Part shown: one piece after another, positions 13,301 through 25,703 of the stretch
Layout: the number at the start of each line of letters is the position of its first letter
Numbering within the stretch: position 1 is the first letter of the stretch
Assembly: GCA_934045905.1 (NCBI GenBank)
Contig: OW203762.1
Location: 43,673,411 to 43,737,410 of the forward strand
Reading direction: 5' to 3'
Length of the DNA: 64,000 nucleotides
Origin: Leuctra nigra
Taxonomy: Eukaryota > Arthropoda > Insecta > Plecoptera > Leuctridae
The notes under the pieces: generated by a model
What the model saw: only the letters and a program-made list of their open reading frames with translations
Database searches by the model: none
Told to the model about the DNA's origin: nothing
Made by a program: the position numbers and the translations under genes

Positions 13301-16300
13301 AAAAAAATTGAACTCATTAAAAATATTGTATGTAATTCCCTATTGTCATGTCTGATTGTTCGATATTCATGTAGGTATCCATGAATTCCATGAATGAAAA
13401 TAACATCATAATGACATAAATTCTGAAGGTTACCTATGAGAGGGGTTGCATAATATAAATCATGAACTTGGTATCAATTATAATCTGATGACTTCAGGAC
13501 AAAAGAACGGCAAATGTGGTTGCAGCAAGGGGCACCACTGTGGCTTTGTAAGTTCGAGCCCTGTCGAGGCCAAATGTTCCTGTACCAATAGCGCCCTCCA
13601 ATTAATCGACGATGGCGGCAAAAAGGGCAAAGGGTTCGTTTCCATCAAATACGGATGCTGCGACGAAGAAGGTAATGAAGTCGGAGTCATTACTCACGAC
13701 TTCCAGATCGACATGAGTCAACTGAAAAGAACTAAAAGTGGAAGTGGCATCGAAATAAGACGTCTGTCATCAAAACATTTGACAGCGCCGAGTGAAGAAG
13801 ACTTCTGGCGCAGTCCCAGAGGTTGCCGTCATACGTACTGTCATACCGAATATCAAGGGTGCTCAAGAAAATAGTGAGTATTGAGAGTGTAAACTAGAGC
13901 AAATACTTCGTGTAAATAATGCAGTTAGGATATTTAAACTGCATTATTTGCACGAAGTATTTTTACTAAGTTTCTTCAAACAAACAACTGCGTAGGAAAC
14001 AATCAACGACAAATTAAACATTGTGTTCAGATGCTTTCTTAGTTTTATTTCAGTAGGTACCTACTGCATACTAACTGTAATTCGAAACAATTAATAATTA
14101 AAGATAACATGATATTAGTCATGACTCCACCAACAAATATTGCATAATTGATTAGGGCTTTGTCGGGAAGCCAACTAAACATTCGACACGAAAGTATTGG
14201 TTTTGTTTCACAGCTCTCGTCACATTGATGCTTTTGTTTGATCTCTGTGTCAGTCAGTCTCCGTCGAATACCGACTGGGCAGTGAACATCCCTCGGTCCC
14301 GCAATGCGCCGAAGAAAGGTCCCGAGTGCAAATGCTGCGTCTGCGTTCGACAAGCACGCGGCTCGAAGCCCCACGAGGTCATCTTGAAGATCCAGCCGGT
14401 CGATCAGGACAACTCCGGCTGTCCAGCCAAATGTCCTCAACGCTGCCGAAGCAAAGTGTTTCCTTGTGTGAAAAGTTCGAGAACTGGGGCAAAAGACATT
14501 ACGATAAGCTTTGTGAACACCAAAGAAACAAACAAACCACCGGATAAAGAAAATGATTCGGGTTCTAGTATAAATGGGAATGAAGAAAAGACATCGCCAA
14601 CTAAACAAGAGCCTACTCCAATAAGCCCGAAGGAAAATGTCGAATTGAATCCGATTCCGACCGCATCTCTGGCAGCAGTAACCGCTCCTCTAGTGACTGA
14701 ATCTGAACTTATTCCAGACGAGGAACCTCCTTGCTCTAAGGTGGAACAGCCTACTAGAACCTCTTTGGTACCCATTATCCAAAGAAGAATGGATCCCTCA
14801 CTCCATTCGGAAACCATCTCAGAGCGTAACGACAGAGGGATGTGGATATTCGTAGCATTTGCTATATTGTTACTCATTGCGTACTTGTCGTGTTCTTGTT
14901 CGTGCCAGCAGCAATCAAGCCCTTACCGTCGTCCTATATATTAAAAACAGCACCACCTTTGTTTGAACAAAATTATAATAATTAAACACGTTGACACTCC
15001 CTCAAAATAGTATAAGTAATTATTTACTTTTATCAGATACTCTATCTTGGAATTTACTCTATCAACAACGTGATAATCTTCTCTGCCATAAGTTACTATA
15101 AGTTTGCGACCTTCACGATTATATGAGGCCATCGATCATGATAATGACCTTTCTTAATCGTCCCAAATTAAGTTTTACAACACCATAAATTAATTGTCGA
15201 AACGTTCTCATTTTGTTAACTTCCTTCCTTCACTATGTCTGGAGTATAGCTATCTCTATGGATGGAAGCATTGACTATACCAAACACTGTGGAAGGACAA
15301 AAAACACGGAACAGAAGTCGTGTGATACTCATTTTTATACTTATTAAAGTTTCTAATATAGTACAATCACTGACTAGTGATTTATTCCCTTAATCAGTAG
15401 TATTGACTCATTTCTTAACACAAAGGAATGATAATTTCGGTAAGGGGGTGTGCATAAAGGACGTCACTGAGCTATTTTGACACCCCCTTCCCCTGTCACG
15501 CTGTGTCACACTCTACGAAACCCTTCAAAAACTATCTCTACCGCTAAATAGAATTTGTCTGACTGCAAAATTTATCAAAATGTATCGCTTTTAGCGAAAT
15601 TACAGGTCCCGACACATCAACTGAAATTTACTAAGAAAACGCTCCGTGTAACGCGTTGATGAGCGAGCACCGGACACGTGCGCAAACATAGAACCGACGG
15701 TGCGTTAACACATAGAACACATTATTAAACGTTTTACGTTATTAAACCTGTAGAGGTGATATTTCCAATCAAAAGACGAAAGCTCTCGGCGCTGTCATGA
15801 ACAAACCCATGTCGTCGTCGTCATGTTCCCTCACCTCATGAACAAACCCATGTCGTCGTCGTCATGTTCCCTCACCACATGAACAAACCCATGTCGTCGT
15901 CGTCATGTTCCCTAACCACATGAACAAACCCATGTCGTCGTCATGTTCCCTCACCTCATGAACAAACCCATGTCGTCGTCGTCATGTTCCCTCACCTCAT
16001 GAACAAACCCATTTCGTCGTCGTCATGTTTCCTCACCTCATGAACAAACCCATGTCGTCGTCGTCATGTTCCCTCACCTCATGAACAAACCCATGTCGTC
16101 GTCGTCATGTTCCCTCACCTCATGAACAAACCCATTTCGTCGTCGTCATGTTCCCTCACCTCATGAACAAACCCATTTCGTCGTCGTCATGTTTCCTCAC
16201 CTCATGAACAAACCCATGTCGTCGTCGTCATGTTCCCTCACCTCATGAACAAACCCATGTCGTCGTCGTCATGTTTCCTCACCACATGAACAAACCCATG

Positions 16301-17543
16301 TCGTCGTCGTCATGTTCCCTCACCTCATGAACAAACCCATGTCGTCGTCGTCATGTTCCCTCACCTCATGAACAAACCCATGTCGTCGTCGTCATGTTCT
16401 CTCACCTCATGAACAAACCCATGTCGTCGTCGTCATGTTCCCTCACCTCATGAACAAACCCATGTCGTCGTCGTCATGTTCCCTCACCTCATGAACATAC
16501 CCATGTCGTCGTCATGTTCCCTCACCTCATGAACAAACCCATGTCGTCGTCGTCATGTTCCCTCACCTCATGAACATACCCATGTCGTCGTCGTCATGTT
16601 CCCCCACCTCATGAACAAACCCATGTCGTCGTCGTCATGTTCCCCCACCTCATGAACATACCCATGTCGTCGTCGTCATGTTCCCCCACCTCATGAACAA
16701 ACCCATGTCGTCGTCATGTTCCCTCACCTCATGAACAAACCCATGTCGTCGTCGTCATGTTCCCTCACCTCATGAACATACCCATGTCGTCGTCGTCATG
16801 TTCCCTCACCTCATGAACATACCCATGTCGTCGTCATGTTCCCTCACCTCATGAACAAACCCATGTCGTCGTCATGTTCCCTCACCTCATGAACAAACCC
16901 ATGTCGTCGTCGTCATGTTCCCCCACCTCATGAACAAACCCATGTCGTCGTCATGTTCCCTCACCTCATGAACAAACCCATGTCGTCGTCGTCATGTTCC
17001 CCCACCTCATGAACAAACCCATGTCGTCGTCATGTTCCCCCACCTCATGAACAAACCCATGTCGTCGTCGTCATGTTCCCTCACCTCATGAACATACCCA
17101 TGTCGTTGTCGTCATGTTCCCCCACCTCATGAACAAACCCATGTCGTCGTCGTCATGTTCCCTCACCTCATGAACATACCCATGTCGTCGTCGTCATGTT
17201 CCCTCACCTCATGAACATACCCATGTCGTCGTCATGTTCCCTCACCTCATGAACAAACCCATGTCGTCGTCATGTTCCCTCACCTCATGAACATACCCAT
17301 GTCGTCGTCATGTTCCCTCACCTCCTTTCTCCTGCGCGCTGAGCAGCATCCCCTCACGGAACAAGGGGCTGACTTCCAGCGTCGCTTGGCAATGTCGTTC
17401 ATGTTCGGCGTCGAGGTAGTGGTGGCGCTCCCGACGCATCGGCTCGACGAATGTGAACAGCGAGAGAGCGCCGCTGCCGGTGTTCTGCAGACTCTCTGTG
17501 CTGCTGATGCTGCTGTTACTGCTGGCTGTCTCACCATTGCTGC
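10387..17543 (-). CDS. Unrecognised protein, C-terminal four exons
   Basis: Exons in transcript order are 17322-17543, 12814-12927, 11179-11477 and 10387-10482 (stop TAG at 10387-10389). Each has a good acceptor and donor, and the phases agree through all three joins (1, 1, 0), which is strong support for one gene. The 243 residues encoded here include a Ser-rich stretch, then a His/Arg/Glu-rich segment containing FVEPMRRERHHYLDAEHERH, then FTDDPDSLQSFLHSGEFLGD, and a Trp/Tyr-rich region containing WKDWTSARYIYMYLP. The end is TSLDK. Nothing resembles a signal or clear membrane segment. The 5' part of the gene lies beyond 17543, but I could not find more exons before 27 kb. The sequence looks conserved and globular, yet I cannot name the family. 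A 132-bp tandem duplication spans the donor of the third exon. The intron 12928-17321 contains a plus-strand gene and a minisatellite. Confidence 0.68.
10483..11178 (-). other. Last intron of the unrecognised minus-strand gene
   Basis: AT-rich intron ending in the acceptor TTGCTTTTCAG at 10483. It contains the second copy of the 132-bp duplication (to about 11008), which carries its own donor at 11041-11046, and no other coding signal. Confidence 0.55.
11008..11272 (-). repeat. 132-bp tandem duplication across a 5' splice site
   Basis: Two near-identical 132-base units lie head to tail. Each contains the last 29 codons or so of an exon, the donor CAACAG|GTGAGCG, and the first part of the intron. 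The donors are at 11178/11179 and 11046/11047, exactly 132 bases apart, so the spacing preserves reading frame. The units differ at only a few bases, so the event looks recent. Confidence 0.9.
12558..12743. mobile_element. Foldback MITE with TA target duplication
   Basis: A nearly perfect inverted repeat. The left arm begins GACCATTTTAAATATTATCT at 12560 and the right arm is its reverse complement ending at 12741; both are flanked by TA. The arms also share CTGCTTTCTAAGAAAAATCA. The loop contains a second short palindrome around ACAGGGACTAAG. The size and TA duplication suit a Tc1/mariner-type non-autonomous element. Confidence 0.8.
13120..13350. mobile_element. Possible diverged copy of the R-family MITE
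   Basis: Words such as CATATTTATGAATGGAAATT and the order of motifs resemble the better copies at 23022-23441 and 43260-43680, but the match is degenerate and no terminal repeats are visible. Confidence 0.3.
13488..14944 (+). CDS. Cys-rich protein with C-terminal membrane anchor (gene Y)
   Basis: Exons 13488-13873 and 14254-14944 give 358 residues. The first ends in phase 2 at AAAATA|GTGAGT, which removes an apparent in-frame stop. The second begins in phase 2 after CTCTGTGTCAG. The first exon has a Cys-rich start (KCGCSKGHHCGF), a CSC motif, a GCCDEEGNEVG segment and a Cys/His/Tyr-rich end. The second starts with ECKCCVCVRQ, then a beta-like stretch, a CPAKCPQRCRSKVFPC cluster, a long acidic and Pro/Ser/Thr linker, a hydrophobic anchor at about 326-340, and a short tail with alternating Cys. 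The start is uncertain: ATG at 13488 is in frame, but an acceptor-like CTTCAG at 13492-13497 could mean an upstream exon. Architecture, anchor position, Cys-rich tail and splice phase parallel the 590-residue gene upstream. The gene lies inside an intron of the opposite-strand gene. Family not recognised. Confidence 0.65.
13901..13962. repeat. Short perfect foldback in intron of gene Y
   Basis: AAATACTTCGTG-type arms of about 25 bases flank a 12-base AT-rich loop. It is probably a tiny MITE or a foldback remnant. Confidence 0.7.
15441..15640. mobile_element. Degraded Harbinger-like MITE, left end only
   Basis: TAA is followed by GGGGGTGTGCATAAAGGACG, matching the terminal repeat of the intact copy at 59700-59958, and then CACCCCCTTCCCCTGTCACG-type sequence as in that copy. 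The right end has decayed. Confidence 0.5.
15795..17324 (-). repeat. Minisatellite, about 38 copies of a 38-41-bp unit carrying a 5'-splice-site-like motif
   Basis: Units read on the plus strand as CTCATGAACAAACCCATG, then (TCG)n, then TCATGTTCCCTCAC, with 38- and 41-base versions differing by one GTC triplet, plus AAACCC/ATACCC and CCCTC/CCCCC variants. The last unit abuts the exon at 17322-17543. On the minus strand each unit contains CATGAG|GTGAGGG, and the real donor of that exon, GGAG|GTGAGGGAACATG, is the first of the array. Most units therefore repeat a good U1-type 5' splice site. Confidence 0.95.
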
Positions 17544-20500
17544 CTGGAATATGGGATGATTGATGAGGCCGACACGACACATGTAATGCACATTGCACAA
17601 CAATATCTCACACGTTTTTCATTTCGTTCATTCACATTTTCACTCCCTCCCCTCTGATTGCTTGACGACAGGATTGGAACCACTGGTTAGAACACGTCGA
17701 ATATTTTTGACTTAACACGTGGTATTTTATTCATTGTAATCATCGCCATTTTAGCAAGTAGGCAATTGTCTTTGTCTTGTAATGCATGTTTTAGCTCAGT
17801 ATTCACTGCATTTTCACTGCATATTTGAAGCGTTTTTTCTATATCTTTGAGTAAATTTAGACATCATTTAGGTATATACCACTAATTTGAAATCATCGAT
17901 GAGCCACCCTTCATAACCATTACTCATTTATATAGCTAAATTACACTTATTATGTTTCTTTTTTCCTAATTTACTCAATGGTTAAACATGGATTATTAAA
18001 AAGGACAGCCATCAATAAAATGATTTAATAAAATAAGCGACGAATATTTTGTCTTCGGCAGGAAAGTTTCTGCTTTACTTTGGACCTGGAAAATGTGTTT
18101 TAATCATTGTAACATTGATCACTGGACTGGAATAATAATACTGTATTTAAATTAATTGGAATGTAGGTATTTAAATGTCTAGGCAGGAAAAGTGGAGAAA
18201 TACTTGATTTAACAAGCTACTTGACATTATGTACATCAATCAGCCTCTTGCTTGTATCACCGTGTCACAAGTCGTACGTATAGGCTGTTGGTAAAGAAAT
18301 ATGTTGGTTTTATGGCATGCAGGTGTGTATGTTTTACCTGACATGGGCCATACTGGTTTGTTTCGTGATTTCGCGGAGGTAGATATATCATTGAGACTGG
18401 TTTTTTAGGTACTTAAACTATTATTTTGAGATATTTTAATTGGTTTAAATGTCCTTCTCCTGCATTGGAAAGCATTTACTAGACACGATGAAACCCACAC
18501 GGTGGAAGTAAACTCTTGGCACGGATGGATGATTCTCTAAAGAAGGCGAGAAAATCGAGGCAAGACATTACACTATTATTGGGATGGACCACTTGCTATG
18601 ATTTCACACACACCTTCCAAACCTGGCATCCCATTCTTGTCACATTCGCCCACTTGTACACACACATGATCTTGACATAATTTCACTAATTATTTTGTAA
18701 ATTCTTAAATGATATTCCATAAATTCCATGAATTTCAATGCTAAGTAGGAAATCTAGGGGTGGCAGCGGTGATCCAGGGGGTCGGTCGGTTGCATTCATC
18801 AAATGGAGGTAAACGCTAAACTCTGCAACTCTCTGTATGGTCATTGCTAGTCTCGGCCGGTTGCAGACCACACCACAGCGATTATGCTAATCAGGCAAGG
18901 CAAGTGTGTAAGGTAGGAATGCTAAAGTGTTGACTAGAACCTTGACTTGAAACCAAGAGTCCTTGATATGACGTCACAGTGAAATAGGGTGTGGATTACA
19001 CCTCGGGCGTCGCAACGCGCGGCGTCGGAATAGGTAAATACGCCGAGAAACACAATTATCATGATCCACTCGACCCATCGGTTGGCAGAGTCATAAACAT
19101 TCTACTCAAGGTATTATGACATAACTGCCATTGATATGTACACAGTGAGTTCTTATATTATACGGTTTCTCCTATTTCAATTGCAAATACTACTCAATCT
19201 TATGAAGGAGTTTCTTTTTATGGACGTCTTTGCGTGAAATTATGTCAAACAAGAAACAGTGATGTACTTTATTCCCAGTATAAGAAAAGTGCATTAGCGT
19301 ATTAGCCGGATTGAAAGATGAGCTCAGCGATGATATGAGATCATGTACCTACTATTCGTTACATTACATTTAGTGAAGTGAAATTCAAATTCTTTCGGAT
19401 AAACCAATTGGTAAACACTTAGCAGGTAAAGTAATTGAGTGCTGCTCACCGTCTTTAAAAACAAGTGTAAATGATGCCTTGTCGGCTAGGGTACTTAGAG
19501 ACACTTAAGATCTAATTGACATTTAGCTTAGTATTAAGACTAACTGGATTTTTATTACGTTACGATGTGGCAATTGAAAGTGAATCTTTACACTTAGTAC
19601 CTAATAGAGGAGCAAGCCGGATTCTCAATGCTCTAGCTCATTAAAATTCTAGAGAGTAAATATAAATAGAACATTTTAGTTTTTCACCCTTGTAAACACA
19701 AACTATGTTTGGCCTTAGGGGGCGAAGGGATTTTGGGTGGTCCACCACCTGGTTTAGGAACTAAAAAAATAAGTTATAATAAAGGAAAATGAGAAATCCT
19801 AAAAAATGAAAGCGTATTTGACAAAGTATCTATAACGTAATCTTACGATAATGCCTTGTTAATGATGAATTAGAAATTCCGTTCATCTTGAATACTATTT
19901 CTTGAATAATCCGAGTCGCTGATATAATTTCACTTGTCAACAATGCAAAGTTATAACTCGAAACGTCACAAGTAAATCTGAAAGAGCACGGGAGCTGCGA
20001 TCTTGTTGGAAACCGCGAACACACTGCCTGACAGCTTGGGCCATGTGGCTCCCCCACTTCTTGCTTGTTCTTGAGGGGGGTAATCAGCTTAATGAACAGA
20101 TCCGCATGCTATCATGAGGGGGGGGGGGGGATAATCGGTGATGTCTGCTCCCTCACCGTTACTAACTCAAGTTTAATCGATTAAAATAATGATGAATCCT
20201 CAAAATAGATCAAACATAGGTGCAAAGGTTTAGTCAGCCACACCCTTATACCCTTGTTCTTTCTAAAAGACAAATCGCACCAATCAATTTAATTTCATTT
20301 CTGATACTTTCCACAAAACATACCATTTTAGAGATGTAAAAACGAATTTAAGCAGTTAATTATTTATTTCGTGTTCTTATTCAGTGCAGTGATGTGATGA
20401 CTGACGAGAGTTTGATTGGTACATTAGGGCATTCATTTCACTTCTCTCGCTTTTGGGTGGGCTTTGTAAGAAATAGCGTGCTTCGAGTCATCACATCATA

Positions 20501-23021
20501 TCTCATAAGCAGCAAACCTAGAAGCACTACCTGACGTGACAGTGATTGAGGTGCGAGAAGAAACTACGAAACAAAGTGACTATGCTCATTTCCACAGCTT
20601 CCAACAAAACCAACACAAGTCCAACAAGAGCTGAAATGAGCGATGATCTTATGGGAAACAATGTTAGCTTATCATATTAGAATGTGGGAGGTGGTAATTC
20701 ACGACACAAACAAAGCGTTAATGTTCACTCGGCAATTTATTCACTATACAACGTTTAGTAATTCATTCATATTACGTCGAAATGAACATGGCAAGGCTTA
20801 ACTAAATTACAGGACATTACGAGACAAAAAATAAATAAAACTTGTGCATTGCAATTTACAACTTGTCTGTAAAGGTACGAAAGAAATTGGATAATATGTA
20901 TATAATTAACAATTCAATGGTCATAAAATAAAAATCTTTTTAAATTCACCGACTAATTAGTTTTGCCGGCGAGGTGTGCTTGTCAGCTATACTTATCCCC
21001 GTCTCAAACGCTTTATTAGTCAAGAGTTGATGGAAAGATAAACATAATCTGCAGACTTTATTAGGAGAGGTGCTCAATGCTAAGTTGCATCACAAGAGCA
21101 TGGGAAACCACTCCCTAATAAATGTATTACGTGAAATAACCAAGCCCTGGAGCTATTATCTTTAATTGACTCTTATAGGTAGAGGAGGATGATTTTGCTA
21201 TACGTCTTCACTGGTTCGATATCAATCATTCAAACTTCAGAAGCAAAAGCGAAGGCTGAGATCGTCGTTAGAGATGGTACTTTTGCATATGAAATAACAG
21301 CAATGTTGTCATAAGCTCAATGACACGAAAACACGAACAAGTCACTCTTGTTTTCACGATAGGATTAACGATCCGTATTTGAGCGCGAGATCACGACTAG
21401 GTGTCATCAAAACTTATTGTTGATTGATAGTTTAATCCGAGATTATATACCATACTTTATCTGATTAGTAATTCTAAAGGAACTAGATGTTCGGTCGACA
21501 TCTTCGCATGACCAGCAGAGCAAGCGTCAAGTCAGGTTTGTTTGAGTCTCCAAGACCCAACAATGAATGCTTTGGCAATCGTTTTGCATAACTGAAAACC
21601 ATCCTTAACTCATGACGCCTTGGGAGTCGTTGAATTATGCAAAACAGATAGACCATAAAATGACATTTTAAAGGTCTCGCCCACTCTCAGCGTAGGTTTA
21701 AGTAGCTTGACATATTGACTGTCGGAATTCGCAGTGTTCTACATTCAAATGATTTATTCCACATAAAGTGCACTGCTCTGTCATGCAGGGTCAGCTTATC
21801 ACGTGATCGGTCTCCATGACTGTGGATGTGCTCAGTCGTAAATACAAATGCTGGGAATAAGATGGTACCCAACTAATAGGGTACCGATCCTTCCCATTTT
21901 CAACACAATCTCCCAATTTCCAATACATATCTTACCAATGGCAGAATGAAAGTGGCAAGGCCGTAAAACATAGATACATCACTGTTCCAGGGAGCTTGCC
22001 AGTAATGAGTGATGATAAGCCTATTTCCGCTAATACATGCGACAAATAAATGAATAAATAACCTAATTTCAAACATTCCATTATCAAGAATAGACTTACA
22101 ATGATAACTTTTTGGTTTGATCATACCTAAACTTCACATGGCAGAATTAAAGTCAACCCCGACAAACTAAATCAGCCTCTAAAAATGATTTAATTTTAAA
22201 GGTAAAACGATGATTCTACGAACGGAAATATCGTCGCATCATAAAATGCGACGTGAGACTCACATCCCGGACTCAATGCATCATTCTAACCGCATCCTCC
22301 TAATCACCTAATCCACTTGTGAATGTACTATACACAAATACACACTGGATTTATTATCTCATGATTTCAAAGAAAGTTTCGCCGACCTCCGGCACCCCCC
22401 AGGATACTACTGAGTGGAAAAGAAGAAAAATCTCCTTCTCCAACAAAATGATTTCATACATTTTTAAATTCTACATTGTTTTTATTTCACTGGCTTATAA
22501 TGTGTAGAAAATGATGCCATTTCAAAACGTAGATGAAAACTCATGCTGTTCTCCGAGCTTTGTTTCTCAATTAGTTGGTAACTATTATATTAGGAAAGAG
22601 TTGTTGCCTAATTTATTGCTATCCACTTTTTAAGACCAAATCAATCAGACCTTTCTTTCTGTCTCTCTTTGACAGATTGCGTTTTTAACTATTTGCTATA
22701 CGGATCACATCATTTTACACGATTTCAGGAAATGCATGCGATTTTTAAGGTATTCAACTTGTTAAAAAATTACATATATCTTGATTATCAGATCAAAGTG
22801 ATAATTTGAAAGTCATTGATACCACATTTAGAGTTCAACACTGTACTCTTTTGTAGCAAATATAAAAGTTCGTTTAAAATTGTCCAGGGATATTTTATAA
22901 ATCTCAATGATTTTTCATAGTTGTGTTAATCAAGGTGGTATAAGCATGCACCATTATATTGTAATAACCTAAAAACAGTAATATTCTTCTACAATAAGCA
23001 ATAAGCATCAACATATTTTTA

Positions 23022-23441
23022 GGGAATTCTCCTCTAAATTAAATTTCCAAATAATTGTATTATTATGGTAGGGGAGACGTTGCTGAATACAGATATGTTA
23101 TTAATTTTGTTGTGGGGTTAATAGTTCTCTCGGAATTGATTTACAAAGTTTGATATTTTTCTTCTAACTTTCAAACAAGAAAATTGATATTGACGTCATA
23201 ACTCAGATGTTGCCATGTCAACAAAGCATATCACCATGGTAACACATTGTTGTGGACTTAGAAATGACGTCACAACCCAGATTCTCATTACATGCCGTTT
23301 TTCCCGCCAAAATGTCCCATGACATTTAAAATGATTTTTATTAATGAAAATGTTATATTTCTCAAGTGATAAGAGTGTTTGTGATTATTATTTGTGTTGT
23401 TATTTACGAATTTACCTTAATAAATTTAGAGGAGAATTCCC
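23022..23441. mobile_element. R-family MITE, full length
   Basis: Inverted ends GGGAATTCTCCTCTAAATT and the reverse complement close a 420-base element with internal words TGACGTCATAACTCAGATGT and CCGTTTTTCCCGCCAAAATG. Copies of the same interior occur at 43260-43680, 50231-50466 and 26820-27075. TA precedes the left end; the right flank is TG, so the duplication has decayed. Confidence 0.7.
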
Positions 23442-25703
23442 TGCACGTCAAGGCTCGCTTATCGAAGAGATAATATTGTTGCACATAATACTTTCTGATA
23501 CATTTGTGTAAAAAATGTGAGCTTTCCCACCTAGTAACGGTTTCAAGTAATAGGATCACGATGAGAAGTTCATAATGCAGTGTCCACACCAAACAACAAA
23601 ACAAAAACACAAACAAAACAGAGACACAAGAGCAAGAGCAACAAGAAAAAGCAAAACCATTCAGTTATCGTTTTGATTTTTCCTTGTCAGCTTGGTGTGG
23701 ACCCGGCATTATTACCCAATAGTGAATGTATTTTATTTAAAAAAAATTGATGACCACATTGTAATGATATATTATTCAAGTCTAGCTATTTAAAATCAAC
23801 ATTTGTTTCCTGATTTGCATAAATGACGATTACATAATTTGCAATAGCGGACCACCTATTAACAGCTGCAAGCAGTAGGTAATACACGCACTAATTAATA
23901 TGCAAACATCGTACTTCTTATTACATCATAAGTCAGTCCTATTAGTCTCACACTACATAGACGTCAACAGATTCAACAACATCAACAGACCAAACCTACA
24001 AAAATTCCAAAAGAATAACTTTAGGGTATTTATCAAAAAGTGATCTTTTGTAGATTTGAAGAGTAATTTAAATTATTCTTAAAAATAAATAGGGAAATGT
24101 AGTGAAATTACGTTTTCGTTGGCTTCGTAAAAAGTAATGATATTACATTTTAGTACTTTTCATGAAAAAGGAACGAAATTATTTCGAAATTACAATAAAA
24201 GGTAATTTATAATTTAAATTAATGGGACTTTCAATTTCTCGTGCCATCTCGGTGAAAATTTTCTTGGACATTAATTACAGTGTGATTCTATAATAATTAA
24301 TAACAGTAACTTCCAAAGGAAAATAGAAAAATCTATTCAGGTTCAAATTCACCTTCCTCCCTCAAAGTCAAATTACCAGATAAAAGTAGTGAAATTACTG
24401 GGACGTTACTTTCAAATTTTTGTAATTAAATTACTGGCTCGTTACCCATAAAAGTAATTTCTTTAGAGTAACGCGTTACTTTCGTTACGTTATTACCAAA
24501 GATGAGAGGATATTACCCAAGACGAGGCATCCATCTTCAAAGCTGGGTTTAAAATTCAACAATGGAAAAATCTCACATTGTTGAATATTAAACGTATCTT
24601 CACCAAACAAATTGAAAAATTGAAAGATTCTCTAAATCCTTGAAAGAATTGAGGAAGAAATGCTTTTCTACTAACGCAATCTATACCTGGAAGATTAGAA
24701 CATAAATTATGTGTGTGCATAACCAGTTCCAGATTCATGAACAGCCCCTCCTTTCGCTGTGCAAAAGGTCAAAATGTCTAGTTCATCTTAGGATATATTG
24801 TATGGTTTCTTCAGTGGACGACCATGAACCAAGGTGCCCAAGAAAACATTTGGCATCACCATAAATAACCTTAGTATTTTCATGTAATTTTCTTAGTTTA
24901 TACCTATTTGCCACACCTACCCCTGGTGAACGCCATGTCCGTCCGTTCCATCGACTATGAGCGTGTTGTGTTCCACGAAGGCCATGGGATCCTTGGTAGG
25001 GTGCTAGACAAAATAATGACTGTTATTATTTAATTTATGCGAATAAATTCTCATCAGGAAAGAAAACAAGTTGTAATAAATAACAAAACTTTCAACAGGT
25101 AAATTTTTAAATACCTTGGAAGAAAATCAATATTCCATAGCAGCAGCATGGCGTCATGTCTATAAGACAACATTAGCCAGAGAATTGTGAAAATATCTTT
25201 GTCTAATATTCTCTCTGTCCGCAGAACAACACCTTTATTATTCTATGGCAGAATTAAAAGAATTGTAATCGATTCGAGAATGCACTCTTCCATCTGTTAA
25301 TGTGTTCATCTGCAGTAAAATAAACATACATCCTGATTGAACTACAAAAACATAGTTTAATTTGTGTACGAATATATTATAATATATTTTTATGTTTTAA
25401 TTATTTCATATTCTAAGGTCACAGCTCACACAAAGACAACTGCAATTTGTTTTTCTAATTTATAATTTTCATGTTATTCTATCAATGAATGGATGGTACC
25501 AAGGAGGTTCTATATTACTGGACCTGGTTCTATGTATCTGTAGGTTCTATGTGAGGTTCTCTGTACTATAAACTCATTGGATAAATTACAGTAAGCCAGT
25601 GGTACTCAACCTTTTTGAATTCTGAGCCAATAATACGAATTTGCTTTTATTGGCGGGCCGCATTTTTTTAAGAAAGTCCAATAATGCTCAAGCGATCAGA
25701 TAG

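Noticed and set aside
14045..14608. 187-codon minus-strand frame opposite gene Y
   Set aside because: It mirrors the coding exon and includes intron sequence; no domain, and the plus-strand reading has splice signals and Cys clusters.
15795..17324. Regular repeats of about 40 bases that might suggest a CRISPR array
   Set aside because: There are no unique spacers; the whole unit repeats. The context is an animal intron, so it is a minisatellite.
17272..17559. Plus-strand frame over the minisatellite edge
   Set aside because: Antisense to the exon at 17322-17543, which has matching splice sites and phase.
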